A stretch of DNA of 64,000 nt from Clostridium sp. BJN0001 (GCF_022869825.1 NZ_CP094971.1:2145001-2209000), one strand, 5' to 3'; shown: positions 50,448 through 60,574, counted from the stretch's first letter. Notes: generated from the sequence alone by a model not told the origin. A program made the numbers and translations.

Positions 50448-51926
50448 TTAGAAGTTGAAATAAATAAATGGACTATATGTTGATTTTATAATATATGATA
50501 TATTAACTATCAAAAGTATCATATATGAAAATGAATATCCCATACTATAAAGCCAATCAAACATTTTATTATTTTCTATTTTGGAAGATAAAATTTTAAA
50601 TCTATTTGTAATAAAAGGTACTATCGGTATACTAAATAATATTGCTGCAATAAGAAAATATTTATTTGTATAAATAAACCAAAGTGTAGTACTATCAAAA
50701 AAGCAATTTGAATTAACTCCTATCATAGATTCAATATATTTAACTGCATCAGTTAAATTTGGTGCCCTAAATAATACCCATCCAAAAACCACTGCTATTA
50801 TGAGATAAATATGTTTAAAAGCATTAAAAAATACAGGTATTTTTATATTTCTTGTATAATTTTTAATTATCTTTTCAATAGATATTAGTACAAAATAATA
50901 TAATCCCCAGAATATAAAATTCCATGCTGCACCATGCCATATACCTGTAAAGGCCCATACAACAAATGAATTAATTATTGTCCTTTTGAGTCCTTTTTTA
51001 TTTCCTCCGAGTGGTATATATACATAGTCTTTAAACCAATTTCCTAAGGAAATATGCCATCTTCTCCAAAATTCTGTTGCTGTCTTTGATATATATGGAT
51101 AATTGAAATTTTCCATAAACTCAAATCCAAACATCTTTCCTAAACCTATTGCCATATCTGAATAACCTGAAAAATCAAAAAATATCTGCATTGTATATGC
51201 AACAGCACCTAGCCATGCAAATGAACCAGGAATTGTTCCTTGATCTGCAAGCATTGTAAATGCTTTATCTGCAAGTAATCCTAAATTATCAGCTAAAATT
51301 ACTTTCTTTGATACTCCAACAATAAATCTTTTAACACCTTGTCCAAATTTATCTGTACTATGAATTCTATGTTTTATCTGTGCTGCAATAGTATTGTATC
51401 GTACAATTGGTCCTGCAATAAGCTGTGGAAAAAATGCTATATAAAGCCCTAAATTAATTATATTTCTCTGAGCTTTTATTTTATTTCCATCTACCACTTT
51501 ACTTCTATATACATCAATTACATAAGATATAGCCTGAAAAGTAAAAAACGATATTCCAATTGGTAATGATATCTGTGGTTCTGTAATATTACTGCCTAAC
51601 ACTGCATTTATATTACTAATAAAAAATTTCAAGTATTTAAAGAGAAACAGTATTCCTAAATTTGATGTAAGCATAATTATAATAACAAATTTTTGAATCT
51701 TTTTATTTTTTTCATTATTTTCAACAAGTATTGCATAAAAATAATTCATTATTATTGATAATATAATTATACTTACATATACAGGTTCTCCCCAAGCATA
51801 AAATAATAAACTTACTATAAAAATAAATAAATTTCTAAAACTAATAAACTTTTGAGGGATTATATAGTATCCAAGTATTGTTATTGGAAGTAGTACAAAC
51901 ATAAAAATAGAATTACTAAATACCAT
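50448..51926 (-). CDS. MBOAT-family membrane O-acyltransferase (AlgI-like)
   Basis: A 492-residue polytopic protein. Family motifs: the early FPQLIAGPIVRYNTIAAQI block, FWRRWHISLGNWFKDYVYIPLGGNKKG, and the catalytic His region GIWHGAAWNFIFWG. It brings acetyl groups across the membrane. With the DHHW protein it forms a two-gene acylation module. No polysaccharide synthesis genes are adjacent. Confidence 0.93.
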   Translation of the reverse strand: MVFSNSIFMFVLLPITILGYYIIPQKFISFRNLFIFIVSLLFYAWGEPVYVSIIILSIIMNYFYAILVENNEKNKKIQKFVIIIMLTSNLGILFLFKYLKFFISNINAVLGSNITEPQISLPIGISFFTFQAISYVIDVYRSKVVDGNKIKAQRNIINLGLYIAFFPQLIAGPIVRYNTIAAQIKHRIHSTDKFGQGVKRFIVGVSKKVILADNLGLLADKAFTMLADQGTIPGSFAWLGAVAYTMQIFFDFSGYSDMAIGLGKMFGFEFMENFNYPYISKTATEFWRRWHISLGNWFKDYVYIPLGGNKKGLKRTIINSFVVWAFTGIWHGAAWNFIFWGLYYFVLISIEKIIKNYTRNIKIPVFFNAFKHIYLIIAVVFGWVLFRAPNLTDAVKYIESMIGVNSNCFFDSTTLWFIYTNKYFLIAAILFSIPIVPFITNRFKILSSKIENNKMFDWLYSMGYSFSYMILLIVNISYIIKSTYSPFIYFNF

Positions 51927-52030
51927 ATCTTTTCCTTTCTTTTTGCATATAATAATTATTTTTTACATATTTTTCATTGTATCATAACGTGTTATTTATT
52001 TCAAACAATTGAAAATAAATACACAAAAAA

Positions 52031-52070
52031 ACTGTATCAGACTAAATTTAAAATCTCAATCCGATACAGT
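52031..52070 (-). terminator. Terminator of the butyryl-CoA operon
   Basis: ACTGTATC/GATACAGT with a T7 tail on the minus strand, 28 bases after hbd. Confidence 0.8.
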
Positions 52071-52098
52071 TCTTCTAGTTTCTATCTAATATTAAAAA

Positions 52099-52947
52099 TT
52101 ATCTAGTATAGTCGAAGAAACCTTTCTTAGACTTTCTTCCAAGCCATCCTGCTCTTACATATTTTCTAAGAAGTGGGCAACATCTATACTTAGTATCTCC
52201 TGTTTCATTATATAAAACATCCATGATAGCTACGCATACATCAAGTCCAATTAAATCTCCTAATGCTAAAGGTCCCATTGGGTGATTAGCTCCAAGTTTC
52301 ATTGCATTATCGATATCTTCTGCTGAAGCAACACCTTCCATGAATATACATGCAGCTTCGTTGATCATTGGAATTAAAATTCTGTTTACAACAAATCCTG
52401 GTGCTTCTGCAACTTCTACAGGAGTCTTTCCTATTTCTTCAGCAATTGCTTTTACGTTTTCGAAAGTTTCCTGAGATGTCTTAGCTCCTCTTATTACTTC
52501 TATTAACTTCATAACAGGTGCAGGGTTAAAGAAATGCATTCCTATAACTTTTTCTGGTCTATTTGTAGCAGATGCTACTTCAGTTATTGATAATGAAGAT
52601 GTATTAGAAGCTAAAATAGTTTCTGGTTTACAGATTTCATCTAATTCTTTAAATATACTCTGCTTAATCTTCATGTTTTCTATTGCAGCTTCAACTACTA
52701 AATCGCAGTCAGCAGCTAATTTCATATCTGTAGTTCCAGATATTCTTGAAAGAATTTCATCTTTCTTTGCTTCATCCATTTTTCCTTTACTAACACGCTT
52801 AGTTAAAGTCTTATTTATATTGTCAAGTCCTCTTTGAACGAATTCATCTTTGATGTCTCTTACAATTACTTCGCATCCGTTTTGTGCAAATGCCTGAACG
52901 ATTCCAGAACCCATTGTTCCAGCTCCAAGTACAAATACCTTTTTCAT
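52099..52947 (-). CDS. hbd: 3-hydroxybutyryl-CoA dehydrogenase
   Basis: A 282-residue enzyme reducing acetoacetyl-CoA to 3-hydroxybutyryl-CoA. The N-terminal Rossmann motif GAGTMGSGI, the catalytic [15 protein letters not shown] and the [17 protein letters not shown] helix are seen. The ATG at 52947 sits after AGGAGG. Last gene of crt-bcd-etfB-etfA-hbd. Confidence 0.97.
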   Translation of the reverse strand: MKKVFVLGAGTMGSGIVQAFAQNGCEVIVRDIKDEFVQRGLDNINKTLTKRVSKGKMDEAKKDEILSRISGTTDMKLAADCDLVVEAAIENMKIKQSIFKELDEICKPETILASNTSSLSITEVASATNRPEKVIGMHFFNPAPVMKLIEVIRGAKTSQETFENVKAIAEEIGKTPVEVAEAPGFVVNRILIPMINEAACIFMEGVASAEDIDNAMKLGANHPMGPLALGDLIGLDVCVAIMDVLYNETGDTKYRCCPLLRKYVRAGWLGRKSKKGFFDYTR

Positions 52948-53048
52948 CAATAATTCCTCCTAAAAATTTTTATATAAACTTCCTGCGTTAAACTTATATT
53001 AGCTTAGCGCAGGATATGTTTTATATATTATTTTTCTATTTAAATAAA

Positions 53049-54056
53049 TTATTCAGCTTCTTTAACAGCCTTTGCTTGAGCGATTAATTCAGGAATAACC
53101 TTCTTAACGTCTCCAACGATACCAAAATCTGCTATCTTCATTATTGGTGCTGTTTCATCTTTGTTTATTGCTATAATAACTTCAGAATCCTGCATACCAG
53201 CGACATGCTGTATTGCTCCTGAAATACCACAAGCAACATATATTGTTGGTTTAACAGTCTTACCAGTCTGTCCTACTTGGTATGCATTATCAATCCAGCC
53301 TTTTTCTACAGCTGCTCTTGATCCTGCAACAACTCCGCCTAAAACATCTGCTAATTCTTTAAGCATTTCAAAGTTTTCTTTAGAGCCTACTCCTCTACCA
53401 CCTGAAACAATTATTTTAGCTTCTGATATATCAATTATATCTTTAGCAGTCTTAACTGTTTCTAAAACAGCAGTTCTTACATCGCTATCAGTTAATCTAA
53501 CGTTAACTTTTTCTATTTTACATTTTGATGGATCTGTTGTAATCTTTTCGAATACTCCTGGTCTTACAGTTGCCATCTGTGGTCTATGTTCTGGGCATGC
53601 GATTGTAGCCATTAAGTTACCACCAAATGCTGGTCTTGTAGCTAAAAGTTCTCCACCTTCAACTTCAACATCGATTGAAGTACAGTCTGCTGTTAATCCA
53701 GTCTGTAATCTTGCAGCTATTCTTGGTCCTAAATCTCTACCAATAAATGTAGCTCCTATAAATAATATTCCTGGCTTTCTTTCTGCTGCTAAATCAGAAA
53801 TAACTTTACAATATGCATCTGTTGTATAATGCTGTAAGTTTTTATCTTCTGCAACTAAAACTTCATCAGCTCCGTGCTCAGCTAATGTATTAGCTAAAGC
53901 TTCTATATTATTTCCAAGTAAAACAGCTGTTAATTTTACTCCTAATTTATCTGCAACTTTTCTACCTTGTCCAAGTAATTCTAAAGATACCTTTTGTAAT
54001 TCGCCTTCTCTTTGTTCAGCGAAGACCCAAACGCCTTTATAATCTGCTATATTCAT
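53049..54056 (-). CDS. etfA: Electron transfer flavoprotein, alpha subunit
   Basis: A 335-residue EtfA with the C-terminal FAD-binding motif (SGGRGVGS ... VGQTGKTVKPTIYVACGISGAIQH). With EtfB it serves the butyryl-CoA dehydrogenase complex in flavin-based electron bifurcation, driving ferredoxin reduction. 22 bases after etfB. Confidence 0.97.
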   Translation of the reverse strand: MNIADYKGVWVFAEQREGELQKVSLELLGQGRKVADKLGVKLTAVLLGNNIEALANTLAEHGADEVLVAEDKNLQHYTTDAYCKVISDLAAERKPGILFIGATFIGRDLGPRIAARLQTGLTADCTSIDVEVEGGELLATRPAFGGNLMATIACPEHRPQMATVRPGVFEKITTDPSKCKIEKVNVRLTDSDVRTAVLETVKTAKDIIDISEAKIIVSGGRGVGSKENFEMLKELADVLGGVVAGSRAAVEKGWIDNAYQVGQTGKTVKPTIYVACGISGAIQHVAGMQDSEVIIAINKDETAPIMKIADFGIVGDVKKVIPELIAQAKAVKEAE

Positions 54057-54078
54057 AATAAATTACCCTCCTATTATA

Positions 54079-54858
54079 TTAGATGTAGTGTTTCTCTTTT
54101 AATTTAGAAAGTACATAAGTTACTGCTTCCTTAGGTGATTCTTTAACTAATTCTCCAGCACCTTTTACTTCTTTTGTCATAGACTTTTTAACTTTTGTAG
54201 GTGATCCTTTAAGTCCTAATTCAGACTTATCTACATCTATGTCGTCTGCAGTCTTTACAATTATCTGATCATCGCAAGTTGCAAAAATGTTTGATACATT
54301 CATATATCTTGCTTCGTTTAATTCTTCAATTGCAGTTAAAAGACAAGGAGTTTTAACTTCTACAACTTGGTATCCATCTTCTAAAGCTCTCTTAACTTTT
54401 AATGTATTTCCATCAGCTTCTACGCTCTGTACATAAGTAACCTGTGGAATATTTAAATGTTCAGCAATTTCTGGTCCAACTTGTGCAGTATCTCCATCTA
54501 TTGCCTGTCTTCCTGCAAATACTAAATCATAATCTAAAGTCTTTATAAGTCCTGCTAAAGCTTTTGAAGTTGCTAATGTATCAGCTCCTCCAAGTGCTCT
54601 ATCTGTTAAAAGAATAGCTTCATCAGCTCCCATACATAAAGCTTCTCTAAGAGCAGCCTTTGCCATTGGAAGTCCCATGCTTATAACAGTTACTTTTCCG
54701 CCTAACTGTTCTTTTAACTGAAGTGCGCCTTCAAGTGCATGCTTATCTTCTGGGTTAATTATTGATGGAACACCATCTCTGATTAATGTACCAGTTTTTG
54801 GATTTATCTTTACTACTGTAGTATCTGGAACTTGTTTTAAACAAACTACTATATTCAT
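54079..54858 (-). CDS. etfB: Electron transfer flavoprotein, beta subunit
   Basis: A 259-residue EtfB: start NIVVCLKQVPDT, the DTAQVGPEIAEHL recognition loop, and the EDKHALEGALQLKE segment. Partner of EtfA and Bcd. 13 bases after bcd. Confidence 0.97.
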   Translation of the reverse strand: MNIVVCLKQVPDTTVVKINPKTGTLIRDGVPSIINPEDKHALEGALQLKEQLGGKVTVISMGLPMAKAALREALCMGADEAILLTDRALGGADTLATSKALAGLIKTLDYDLVFAGRQAIDGDTAQVGPEIAEHLNIPQVTYVQSVEADGNTLKVKRALEDGYQVVEVKTPCLLTAIEELNEARYMNVSNIFATCDDQIIVKTADDIDVDKSELGLKGSPTKVKKSMTKEVKGAGELVKESPKEAVTYVLSKLKEKHYI

Positions 54859-54871
54859 TCTCTAGTGCCTC

Positions 54872-56011
54872 CTATTTTAAAATACTTCCTGAAATAACCA
54901 TCTTTTGAACTTCTGAAGTTCCTTCATAGATTTCAGTTATCTTAGCGTCTCTCATCATTCTTTCAACTGGATATTCTTTAGTGAATCCATATCCACCAAA
55001 TATCTGAACAGCCTTAGTTGTAACTTCCATAGCAGTTTCTGCTGCGAAAAGTTTTGCTCTTGCAGCTTCAACAGTGTATCTTCCGCCTTCCTGTTTCTTA
55101 ATAGCTGCTTCATATACTAAATGCTTAGCTGCTCTTATCTTAACATCCATTTCAGCGATATACCATTGTAATCCCTGGAATGCAGCAAGAGGTCTTCCAA
55201 ATTGTTTTCTTTCTTTCATGTATTCTACTGCTTCTTCAAAAGCACCTTCTGCGATACCTAAAGCTTGAGCAGCTATACCAATTCTTCCTCCATCAAGAGT
55301 ATGCATTGCTACTTTAAATCCTGTTCCTTCTTTTCCAATTAAGTTTTCCTTAGGAACTATGCAATCTTCCATGATTAATTCTGTTGTTGAAGATGCTCTA
55401 ATACCCATCTTGTTTTCAACATTTCCAACTGAGAATCCTTTGAAATCTTTCTGAACGATAAATGCTGAAATTCCATGATTTCCTTTGCTCTTATCTGTCA
55501 TAGCAAATATTATGAAAGTATTAGCAACTCCTCCATTTGTTATGAAGATCTTAGAACCATTTAATACATAATGGTCTCCTTCTAAAACAGCTGTAGTCTG
55601 TTGTCCGGCTGAATCTGTTCCTGCATTTGGTTCAGTTAATCCGAATGCACCAATCTTCTTTCCTGAGCAAAGATCTGGTAAGTATTTTGCTTTCTGCTCT
55701 GGAGTACCATTTTCATTAATAACTGATGCGCAAAGTGAAGTATGAGCTGATAATATAACTCCTGTAGTTGCACATACCTTTGATAATTCTTCTACAGCGA
55801 TTATGTATGATAAAACATCTCCGCCAGCTCCTCCTAATTCTTTAGAAAAAGGAATTCCCATCATTCCGAGTTTTCCCATTTTCTTTACATTTTCCATAGG
55901 AAATTCTTCAGTTTCATCAATTTCTGCAGCTATTGGTTTTACTTCATTTACTGCGAATTCTCTAACCATTTGTTGTACTAATTGTTGTTCCTTAGTTAAT
56001 TGAAAATCCAT
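54872..56011 (-). CDS. bcd: Butyryl-CoA dehydrogenase
   Basis: A 379-residue acyl-CoA dehydrogenase that reduces crotonyl-CoA to butyryl-CoA. Signature LTEPNAGTDSAGQQT, FAD region FITNGGVANTFIIFA, and the catalytic Glu in EIYEGTSEVQK. Makes a complex with EtfAB. Confidence 0.97.
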   Translation of the reverse strand: MDFQLTKEQQLVQQMVREFAVNEVKPIAAEIDETEEFPMENVKKMGKLGMMGIPFSKELGGAGGDVLSYIIAVEELSKVCATTGVILSAHTSLCASVINENGTPEQKAKYLPDLCSGKKIGAFGLTEPNAGTDSAGQQTTAVLEGDHYVLNGSKIFITNGGVANTFIIFAMTDKSKGNHGISAFIVQKDFKGFSVGNVENKMGIRASSTTELIMEDCIVPKENLIGKEGTGFKVAMHTLDGGRIGIAAQALGIAEGAFEEAVEYMKERKQFGRPLAAFQGLQWYIAEMDVKIRAAKHLVYEAAIKKQEGGRYTVEAARAKLFAAETAMEVTTKAVQIFGGYGFTKEYPVERMMRDAKITEIYEGTSEVQKMVISGSILK

Positions 56012-56097
56012 TTAAATTACCCTCCTTGTTAATTAAACCTATTGTTTATAAAATATTATATAAATTTCTAATAGATTTTTGACAAATTAAATTATTA

Positions 56098-56883
56098 TTA
56101 TTTATTTTTGAAATTTTTTTCTTTTCTTCTTTCAAGGAATGCTGACATTCCTTCTTTTTGATCTTCTGTTGCAAAGCATTTACCAAAATCTTCTGATTCT
56201 ATATTAACAGCAGTATCTATATCTACCTGCATGCCTCTATTTATTGCGTCTTTACATAACTTAACTGCAACTGGTGCATTACGCATTATTTTGCTTGCCA
56301 TAGCCTTTGCTTCATCCATTAAGTTTTCAAGAGGAACTACTTTATTTACAAGTCCTATTCTGTATGCTTCATCAGCCTTAATATTTTTAGCTGTATAAAT
56401 CATTTCTTTTGCTTTTCCAAGGCCTACTATTCTTGAGAGTCTTTGAGTGCCTCCAAATCCAGGAGTTATTCCAAGACCTGCTTCAGGCTGCCCAAATAAA
56501 GCTGTTTCTGAAGCTATTCTAATATCACAAGACATAGAAATTTCGCATCCTCCACCTAATGCAAATCCATTAACGGCTGCAATTACAGGCTTATCTAGTT
56601 TTTCAATTCTTCTGAATACTTTATTTCCTAAAATACCAAATTCTCTTCCTTGCTTTTCATCTAAATCTTTCATTTCTGCAATATCAGCTCCAGCAACAAA
56701 TGATTTCTCACCTGAACCAGTTAATATTACTGCATAAATATCAGTATCTTTCTCAAGATCATCCATTACTACATCTAAATCCTTTAAAGTTTGTGAATTT
56801 AATGCATTTAATGCTTTTGGTCTGTTAATAGTTACAATAGCTAAATGTCCTTCTTTTTCAAGAATCACATTTTCTAATTTCAT
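56098..56883 (-). CDS. crt: 3-hydroxybutyryl-CoA dehydratase (crotonase)
   Basis: A 261-residue enoyl-CoA hydratase-family enzyme. The oxyanion-hole loops FVAGADIAEM and NGFALGGGCE, and the two catalytic Glu regions (GCEISMSCD and FGQPEAGLGITPGFGGTQRL), fit a crotonase. First gene of the butyryl-CoA operon, with a Rex operator in its leader. Confidence 0.96.
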   Translation of the reverse strand: MKLENVILEKEGHLAIVTINRPKALNALNSQTLKDLDVVMDDLEKDTDIYAVILTGSGEKSFVAGADIAEMKDLDEKQGREFGILGNKVFRRIEKLDKPVIAAVNGFALGGGCEISMSCDIRIASETALFGQPEAGLGITPGFGGTQRLSRIVGLGKAKEMIYTAKNIKADEAYRIGLVNKVVPLENLMDEAKAMASKIMRNAPVAVKLCKDAINRGMQVDIDTAVNIESEDFGKCFATEDQKEGMSAFLERRKEKNFKNK

Positions 56884-56941
56884 GTAATAATCCTCCTTTA
56901 AACCTTATAATTTATAATAATTATAAAAACAAAATTTGATT

Positions 56942-56959
56942 TTGTTAATATTATAACAA
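56942..56959. promoter_or_regulatory. Rex operator before crt
   Basis: TTGTTAATATTATAACAA, one base away from the Rex consensus TTGTTAANNNNTTAACAA. It overlaps a possible extended -10 (TGTTATAAT, minus strand) and lies about 35-50 bases downstream of the start from the stronger upstream promoter. Confidence 0.85.
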
Positions 56960-56999
56960 ATATACTCAAAAATAATTGAAGCTTTACACTTCAACTAAA

Positions 57000-57028
57000 A
57001 TTATAATACTTAAAGCAACTATTTGCAA
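57000..57028 (-). promoter_or_regulatory. crt operon promoter
   Basis: TTGCAA (57023-57028), 17 bases, TATAAT (57000-57005) on the minus strand. Confidence 0.7.
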
Positions 57029-57064
57029 TAAAATATTAAGTCAAATTGACTTTTTGTCAATCTG

Positions 57065-57697
57065 CTATTTTTCTTCATTTAATAAATAAACAAGAGTCAT
57101 AAGACTTTCACTTAAATGTACGTTTTCAACCCTTACATATGGAGGAACTATCAAGTCTACAGGAGCAAAATTCCATATAGCCCTTACTCCTCCTTTTATA
57201 AGATTATCTGCAACTTTTTGAGCATTTTTTCTAGGGACACATATTATTCCTATATCGACTTTATCTTTTTCAAGTATACTATCCATAACGTCTATATCTT
57301 TTATTTCAATATCTCTTATTTTCATTCCAATAAGTTTAGGATTAGCATCAAATATATCAACTATTTTTACTCCGAGATTATCGAATCTTGTATAATTTGA
57401 AACAGCTTGGCCTATATTGCCAGCTCCTACAAGAACTGTTTTATATTCTTTATCTAGACCTAAAATACAGCCTACTGCTTTATATAATTCTTTTACATTA
57501 TATCCATATCCTTGTTGTCCAAAATCTCCAAAGCAATTAAGATCTTGCCTTATCTGTGATGCTGTAAATCCAATTTTTTCTCCTAATTCTTTTGAGGAAA
57601 TTCTATCTATATCATTTTCTACAAGCTCTCCAAGATATCTATAATATTTAGGCAGCCGCTTAATTACTGCCATAGATATATTTTTATCTTTATACAT
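57065..57697 (-). CDS. rex: Redox-sensing transcriptional repressor Rex
   Basis: A 210-residue repressor that leaves DNA when NADH rises. Winged-helix N-terminus (AVIKRLPKYYRYLGEL ... SSKELGEKIGFTASQIRQDLNCFGDFGQQGYGY) and an NAD-binding Rossmann domain with VGAGNIGQA. Sits directly upstream of crt, its expected main target. Confidence 0.97.
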   Translation of the reverse strand: MYKDKNISMAVIKRLPKYYRYLGELVENDIDRISSKELGEKIGFTASQIRQDLNCFGDFGQQGYGYNVKELYKAVGCILGLDKEYKTVLVGAGNIGQAVSNYTRFDNLGVKIVDIFDANPKLIGMKIRDIEIKDIDVMDSILEKDKVDIGIICVPRKNAQKVADNLIKGGVRAIWNFAPVDLIVPPYVRVENVHLSESLMTLVYLLNEEK

Positions 57698-57871
57698 ATT
57701 TCTCTCCTTATCTATAAAAACATCATATAAATTATATTAATACAATTTTATCATACTATTTATATATTAGTTATTTTTTTAACACAATTTATTTATAATT
57801 ATATCACATTTTTTTTATAAGATTTCAAAAATTAATTAATGCATGACTTTTAAATAATAAATTACAAAAGA

Positions 57872-57911
57872 AAAGCAATTTTAGGTTTCTAACTAAATCT
57901 AAAATTGCTTT
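57872..57911 (-). terminator. Terminator of the cadC-cadA operon
   Basis: AAAGCAATTTTAG / CTAAAATTGCTTT, T-rich on both sides, 79 bases beyond the ATPase stop. Confidence 0.75.
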
Positions 57912-57989
57912 TTTCAAATATTTAATATTTCGATTAAAAATCAGAGCCTATTCCCTTTAATTTGTCATTTGTCCTGTATTCTTTGTCAT

Positions 57990-60116
57990 TTACTTAAATG
58001 CTCTCATTGAATTAATTACAGCAATTAATGTAACTCCAACATCAGCAAAAACTGCTTCCCACATTGTTGCAAATCCTAAAGCTCCAAAAATCAATACGAG
58101 TATCTTTACTCCAAGTGAGAAAAATATATTTTCTTTTAATATAATATTAGTTCTTATAGCTATTTTTATAGCATCAGCTAGTGACTTAGGCTTGTCTTTC
58201 ATTAAAATAACATCCGCTGCTTCAACTGCTGCATCTGAGCCAATTCCTCCCATAGCTATTCCTATATCAGCTCTTGCAAGTACAGGTGCATCATTAATGC
58301 CATCTCCAACAAATACTACTTTCTTATTATCTTTTTGATTATTAATTAATTCCTCTAATTTTTTAACTTTATCCTCTGGAAGAAGTGAAGATAGATATTC
58401 ATCTACTCCAACAATTTCTGCTGTTTTTTTAGCAGATTTTTCATTATCTCCTGTAAGCATTACAGTTTTACGTATTCCTAATGTTTTAAGTAGTGAGATA
58501 GCTTCTTTTGAATCTTCTTTTATCTCATCTTCAATTATTATACTTCCAACATATTTTTTGTTTACAGCAACGTATATTATAGTTCCTGCTGTATCAATTT
58601 TGGGAACATTTATATTATTTTTTTTCATAAGCTTTATATTTCCAACTAAAGTATTACTTCCTTCAATAATTCCTGAAATACCAAAGCCTGAAATTTCTTT
58701 ATAATCTTTAATATCATCTTTTGAAATTATTTTTCCATATGCTTTTACTATTGATTTTGCTATAGGATGATTTGAGAAGTTCTCTGCTATTGCAGCTTTT
58801 TTCAAAATTTCTTCTTCTGAAATTTCTTCCGGAATTATTTTTGAAACTTTAAATGTTCCCTTTGTAAGTGTTCCTGTTTTATCAAATACAACAACTCCTA
58901 CATTTTTTAATGATTCTAAATAATTTCCTCCTTTTACAAGTATTCCATTTTTAGAGGCTTTACCTATACCCGAGAAAAGTGTAAGAGGTACTGAAATAAC
59001 AAGTGCACATGGACACGAAACCACTAAAAATAATAATGCTCTATATACCCATATAGAGAATGATTGATTTAAAATAATTGGTGGAATTATAGAAATTGCT
59101 AAAGCTAAAAATACAACTGCTGGTGTATAGAATTTACAGAACTTAGTTATAAATTTTTCTGTTTTTGCTTTCTTATTTCCTGCATTTTGAACAAGATTTA
59201 ATATCCTTGTTATAGTTGATTCATTAAGTTTTTTAGTAACTTTTAATTTAAGAATAGAATTTAAATTTATACATCCTGATAATACTTCATCATTTTTAGA
59301 AACATATTTGGGATATGATTCTCCTGTAAGAGCTGATGTATCTATATTGCCATTTCCTTCAAGAACTATACCATCCAAAGGAACTCTTTCACCTGGTTTT
59401 AATAATATAATATCAGAAATATCAACATCTTCAGGAAAGACTTTAATTTCAGTTCCATTTTTAATAACATTTGCATAATTTGCTTTTACTTTTAACAATG
59501 ATTTGATTGAATTTTTTGAATGGTCGACAGCCATATCCTCAAGCATTTCTCCAAGCTGATAAAATAACATAACTGCTACAGCTTCACTATATTGTCCAAT
59601 TATAAGTGCTCCAACAGTTGCAAGCGCCATAAGAAAATTTTCATCAAATATTTTACACTTTGTGATATTTTTTAAAGCTGAAGAAAGGACTTCGTATCCA
59701 GCTAAAAGATAACTTATCATAAATAAAACAAATGATATACTGCTGTTTTTCTTTAATATAAAAGCAAAAATATAAACAGCTATTGCTATAAATAGGCATT
59801 TATTTTTAAATACAACTGCCTTAAATTTATTTTCTTCTCTACATTCCTTTAAATTACATGATTTATTATTTCTTATATTTTCAGCATCATACTCTGATAC
59901 AATTACATCTTTTTCTATTTCCTTTACTATTTTTTTTACTTTATCAATAACTATATCTTTCTGATTTTCATCTTCTAGTTCAATCTGCAATACACTTAAG
60001 GAAAAATTTAATGCTGCTTCATCTATTTCTTCTAATTTCTTCACCTTAGCCTCAATTTTATTTGCACAGTTTGCACATCCAAGACCTTTAAGAAAGAGTT
60101 TTATTGTACTTTTCAT
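57990..60116 (-). CDS. cadA: Zn/Cd/Pb-type heavy-metal P-type ATPase
   Basis: About 708 residues, P1B-2 type metal exporter. An N-terminal HMA domain (LGCANCANK), TGES actuator, the CPC metal site (VSCPCALVISVP), DKTGT, the HP motif (FSNHPIAKS) and GDGINDAPVL are all visible. The CPC followed by ALVIS and the short C-terminal end with a conserved Lys/Asp region fit zinc/cadmium pumps rather than copper pumps. Behind an ArsR-type regulator by 42 bases. The ATG at 60116 has GGAG upstream; the longest frame begins with a TTG lacking a site. Confidence 0.92.
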   Translation of the reverse strand: MKSTIKLFLKGLGCANCANKIEAKVKKLEEIDEAALNFSLSVLQIELEDENQKDIVIDKVKKIVKEIEKDVIVSEYDAENIRNNKSCNLKECREENKFKAVVFKNKCLFIAIAVYIFAFILKKNSSISFVLFMISYLLAGYEVLSSALKNITKCKIFDENFLMALATVGALIIGQYSEAVAVMLFYQLGEMLEDMAVDHSKNSIKSLLKVKANYANVIKNGTEIKVFPEDVDISDIILLKPGERVPLDGIVLEGNGNIDTSALTGESYPKYVSKNDEVLSGCINLNSILKLKVTKKLNESTITRILNLVQNAGNKKAKTEKFITKFCKFYTPAVVFLALAISIIPPIILNQSFSIWVYRALLFLVVSCPCALVISVPLTLFSGIGKASKNGILVKGGNYLESLKNVGVVVFDKTGTLTKGTFKVSKIIPEEISEEEILKKAAIAENFSNHPIAKSIVKAYGKIISKDDIKDYKEISGFGISGIIEGSNTLVGNIKLMKKNNINVPKIDTAGTIIYVAVNKKYVGSIIIEDEIKEDSKEAISLLKTLGIRKTVMLTGDNEKSAKKTAEIVGVDEYLSSLLPEDKVKKLEELINNQKDNKKVVFVGDGINDAPVLARADIGIAMGGIGSDAAVEAADVILMKDKPKSLADAIKIAIRTNIILKENIFFSLGVKILVLIFGALGFATMWEAVFADVGVTLIAVINSMRAFK

Positions 60117-60158
60117 ATTCCTCAACTCCAAACTTTATTTTATCTTCATCTATAACAT

Positions 60159-60524
60159 CTACTCTGTTATATGGTTAAATCCTTGATTAAATATTTCTTT
60201 TATATGGTCATCATCTAATGAATAGTAAACGACTTTACCGTTTCTTCTAAATTTTACAAGTCTAGTCTGTTTTAATATTCTAAGCTGATGAGATACCGCA
60301 GACTGCGAAAGTGAAAGCACTGATGCTAAATCACATACACACATTTCAGACTGAAAAAGTGCACAAATAATTTTTACTCTTGTTGAATCTCCAAATGTCT
60401 TAAAAAGCTCCGCTAGATCATATAAAATTTCATCATCTGGTATTTCTGATTTAACTTTATTTACTACATCTTCATGTATACACGTTGTATTACATGATTC
60501 AATCCCATTTTCATCTTTTTTCAT
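60159..60524 (-). CDS. cadC: ArsR/SmtB-family metal-responsive repressor (CadC-like)
   Basis: A 121-residue winged-helix repressor. The helix-alpha3 metal box EMCVCDLA and an N-terminal Cys pair (CNTTCIHED) match the CadC Cys4 (Cd/Pb) site. The recognition helix is SQSAVSHQLRILK, and a C-terminal DDDHIKEIFNQGFNH resembles the alpha5 zinc site. It probably controls itself and the ATPase from the palindrome upstream. Confidence 0.9.
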   Translation of the reverse strand: MKKDENGIESCNTTCIHEDVVNKVKSEIPDDEILYDLAELFKTFGDSTRVKIICALFQSEMCVCDLASVLSLSQSAVSHQLRILKQTRLVKFRRNGKVVYYSLDDDHIKEIFNQGFNHITE

Positions 60525-60544
60525 TTTCTGTTCCTCCTCTGCTC

Positions 60545-60564
60545 ATATGAATATATGCTCATAT
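60545..60564. promoter_or_regulatory. ArsR/CadC-type operator
   Basis: ATATGA-N8-TCATAT, the palindrome class bound by SmtB/CzrA/CadC proteins, a few bases after the predicted start of transcription. GCTCATATG also occurs twice here as a direct repeat 16 bases apart (60541 and 60557). Confidence 0.75.
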
Positions 60565-60574
60565 GTTTAATTAT

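Noticed and set aside
53161..53829. A 222-codon plus-strand frame over etfA
   Set aside because: Mirror frame of a conserved gene, without start signal or recognisable domain.
57035..57062. ATTGAC-N5-GTCAAT inverted repeat after rex
   Set aside because: Could be a weak terminator or operator, but the stem is short, overlaps an AGTCAA/TTGACT pair and has no clear T-run, so I did not list it as a feature.
57945..57985. Repeated TTTGTCATTT units after the metal ATPase gene
   Set aside because: Two short AT-rich matches only; no larger repeat or function seen.
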